This document shows, one piece after another, positions 16,965 through 19,007 of a stretch of 19,007 nt of DNA. This DNA is from Temnopleurus reevesii. Its lineage: Eukaryota > Echinodermata > Echinoidea > Temnopleuroida > Temnopleuridae. Position numbers and translations under genes: made by a program. The stretch spans positions 104,771 through 123,777 of the forward strand of contig BQKZ01000302.1 in assembly GCA_036244855.1 (NCBI GenBank). The letters run 5' to 3'. The stretch's first letter is position 1. Each line of letters begins with the position of its first letter. The notes below the pieces were generated by a model, which saw nothing but the letters and a program-made list of their open reading frames with translations, was not told the origin of the DNA and ran no database searches.

Positions 16965-18450
16965 TCTAACAATTTCATTATGATCTTATTTGGAGTATAA
17001 AGCACACAGCAAAACTAGATTGTCACCTTTCATGAATTGATTTATAAAAACATGCAAGAGCCATCTCCAAACACAAGCCCTCTCAAGTTACTCCCCACAC
17101 ACTTACGGACTTCTCAATAAAACTCTTTGATTGATTGCTATCTCCAGTGCCCGGACCCTCGAACAGCATATGATTTATGACTCATCTCCCTTCGCTACCA
17201 AGCGAGGGAGACAAATTTTCCACCTGACATGTGTTTCCCGGTGAATGAATATCAAATTCGTCTAAAAAGCACCGTCTCCAGGAGATCCCAGCTAAGCAAG
17301 CTAGCAGGGGGTATGGGGGTCCGATGTTAAACGCATTTGCACTTGATATGGTGAAGTGTGCGTTCATGCCCTTGGGAGCTTTAATGAGATTGTCACTGAA
17401 ATATTTATTATTCAGAGAAGTAATTCGCTACAAAATGCAGGTACCTTTTCTTGCGGAAAATCGTAAGAAGTCAAGCATGTTTTAAAGTGAATGCTCATCA
17501 CAGACTTGTCATGTCCTTGTCTAAGTTATCCATTTTAAAATCAGTTCACCGATTTGCAATGTTTAGCCATGGCTGAATGTTTCATTTGAAATCTATTGGA
17601 GGTCCTGCTTTATTTCAAGATGAGTTGGTGTGTTACAAATTATGCATTTTCAGGAATGAATATTTTACGGTCCACAAATTGAATGAGATCATCATAGTGA
17701 ACACTAATTTCAGACTTTTGACAACATTTGCAGTGTATGCACATATTGTACTTGAAGGTGACATGCAAATGTACATGTGGGATGAAAAGTAACATTTAGA
17801 TTATAAATCTTTTCCTATGTTCAGCCTCACTTTCTTCCATCTAAATTGGGCCTATTGCTTTTCCAATGAAGAAACCTGAATTAGATGAATTAATTGTGNG
17901 TATGGTCAATTATTTTGGTATAGAATTTTGCAGCAATTTGATCCGTTAGTGTATTGGCACAGCCAATGTATTTATCCTTGTGGTAGGTACATGTACATGT
18001 TAGGTCTACATGTAGTAAAGAATTATCATACATGTACTTCCTAAGAATACACATTAAGAACCTATTTTGATTTGATTGGATACAGTTATTTAAACATGGT
18101 TAAAAATCCAGTTCAGCACATGCTGTTTTTCAGTGGGGCCGTGCAGTAAAAATACATTCAAATACAATGGATCATAATTTGTTAGTTGCTGAGTGTTTGA
18201 AGAGAAAGCGAATTGATATCATGCATGAAAATGAATATACTGTGTCTTGAAAAACTATCTATATTATAACAATTATAAAAAAGGATATTAAAATGAAACA
18301 TCATCCATAAATGGGGGAAAATGCTTCCAGTAGCCGATGAAATGGTTTTGATATTGATATTGACGTAAGTAGCATAAAAATGGAAATAGCGCAGATTGAT
18401 GAGTGTGGGTGTAAGAAACGAGCCTGCAACTATTTTGAGGAGTGGTTGAT
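16965..18450. other. Probable intronic DNA, no gene recognised
   Basis: A slightly GC-richer patch at about 17140-17370 contains a 61-residue minus-strand frame with no recognisable family and no clear splice sites. The inverted words TCCCTTCGCTACC...AGCGAGGGA lie near 17189-17211. TACATGTA occurs near 17988, 18008 and 18030. One N at 17899. Confidence 0.4.
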
Positions 18451-18457
18451 AACAATT

Positions 18458-18493
18458 TGAAAGAGAGAGAGCTAGAGAGAGAGAGAGAGAGAG
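18458..18493 (+). repeat. GA dinucleotide microsatellite
   Basis: AG/GA units with one CT interruption, about 35 bases. Confidence 0.9.
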
Positions 18494-18499
18494 CTATAG

Positions 18500-18976
18500 G
18501 ATATGAAGCCAACCATGCAATTCTTCAAATTCTTTGAAATCGCCATTTAGAATAAGAGCATATAGTACAGAAGTGCAGGGGGAATTCTGATTTTTGTTGC
18601 ATCCATACCATGAGCTATTTTAAAAGGCAATATTTACAGTGTACAGTGTATGTACATATCACTTTTCCTATTCATGTATTAAATATGGCTAGAAATTCAA
18701 CATCTAGGTGAAAGATACAAGTACACAGAAGTTTTCAGAGATGTCAGATTATGTTGCCATGTTTATTCTCATTTTTGTTCAGCTGTTTAATATTCACGTT
18801 TTAATTTGGGCCACACGCATATCCTGGAATTGTTTGCCCCCTACAGAGTACACACGAGTAAATAATCTCCCATAGGCTTACGTGCAAAATGGCACCCAAT
18901 CAGACATTGATTAAAATAGAACCTATCGATAGATTTTTTGTTAAATTACAGGGCGCGATCGAAATATCGCGTTCTT
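18500..18976. other. Non-coding, probable end of intron
   Basis: AT-rich DNA with TACAGTGTACAGTGTATGTACAT-type words near 18636. CGCGAT...ATCGCG (18953-18970) is a small GC hairpin. No ORF of note. Confidence 0.4.
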
Positions 18977-19007
18977 TTGAAAAATTTACTTTTCAGGGGC
19001 ACTTTAT
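18977..19007 (+). other. Candidate splice acceptor and start of a second exon at the window edge
   Basis: ATTTACTTTTCAG is an acceptable acceptor (AG at 18995-18996), followed by GGGCACTTTAT to the window end. Joining its first base to the two bases left by the exon ending at 5729 gives Arg (AGG), then Gly-Thr-Leu, so the protein would read ...NELG-R-G-T-L, consistent with a Gly-x-Gly loop. Only 11 bases are visible. An alternative acceptor TTAAATTACAG ends at about 18951. Confidence 0.25.

Noticed and set aside
17182..17367. 61-residue minus-strand ORF in a GC-richer patch
   Set aside because: No family recognised, no flanking splice sites; the patch looks like old dispersed repeat.
1..19007. 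CRISPR array, bacterial operon, phage or integron
   Set aside because: No regularly spaced repeats with unique spacers, no ribosome-binding sites, no dense coding; all signals are eukaryotic.

Overview
The window looks like non-coding, AT-rich nuclear DNA from a marine invertebrate, most probably an echinoderm such as a sea urchin. This rests on the lack of any long ORF, splice signals, microsatellites, single scattered N bases (4240, 11504, 13454, 17899), very frequent TACATGTA and TAGGCCTA words, and many short foldback elements of types familiar from sea-urchin-like genomes. The species is an inference; no database was searched. No rRNA, tRNA gene, CRISPR array, transposase or reverse transcriptase was recognised.

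Left part (1-5020): gene-poor DNA with a tRNA-like SINE-type fragment (about 1450-1700), homopolymer runs, a compact foldback element flanked by TAA (3355-3484), an ATTT microsatellite and a long polypyrimidine tract running into a TTA array (about 4010-4404).

Centre (5023-5729): the one convincing gene signal. A TATA-less promoter-like cluster (NRF1-like, CCAAT, ETS) precedes a first exon with three short upstream ORFs. The main start codon is at 5611 and the exon ends at a perfect consensus splice donor at 5730. The 39 encoded residues end in a sequence that resembles the entry to a protein-kinase glycine-rich loop. A phase-compatible acceptor lies at the extreme right edge (exon from 18997) and would continue that loop as Gly-Arg-Gly-Thr. 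If so, about 13.3 kb of the window is intron 1.

Right part (5730-18996): probable intron. It carries at least six short non-autonomous inverted-repeat elements from five families: 11111-11256, 12204-12350, 12557-12799, 15262-15436, and two copies of one 176-bp family at 14240-14415 and 16785-16960. It also holds G/C/A/T homopolymer clusters, a second polypyrimidine tract, a decayed tandem repeat, and a short death-domain-like ORF fragment (11442-11549). The palindrome TACATGTA occurs about 22 times here and not once in the first 6 kb.
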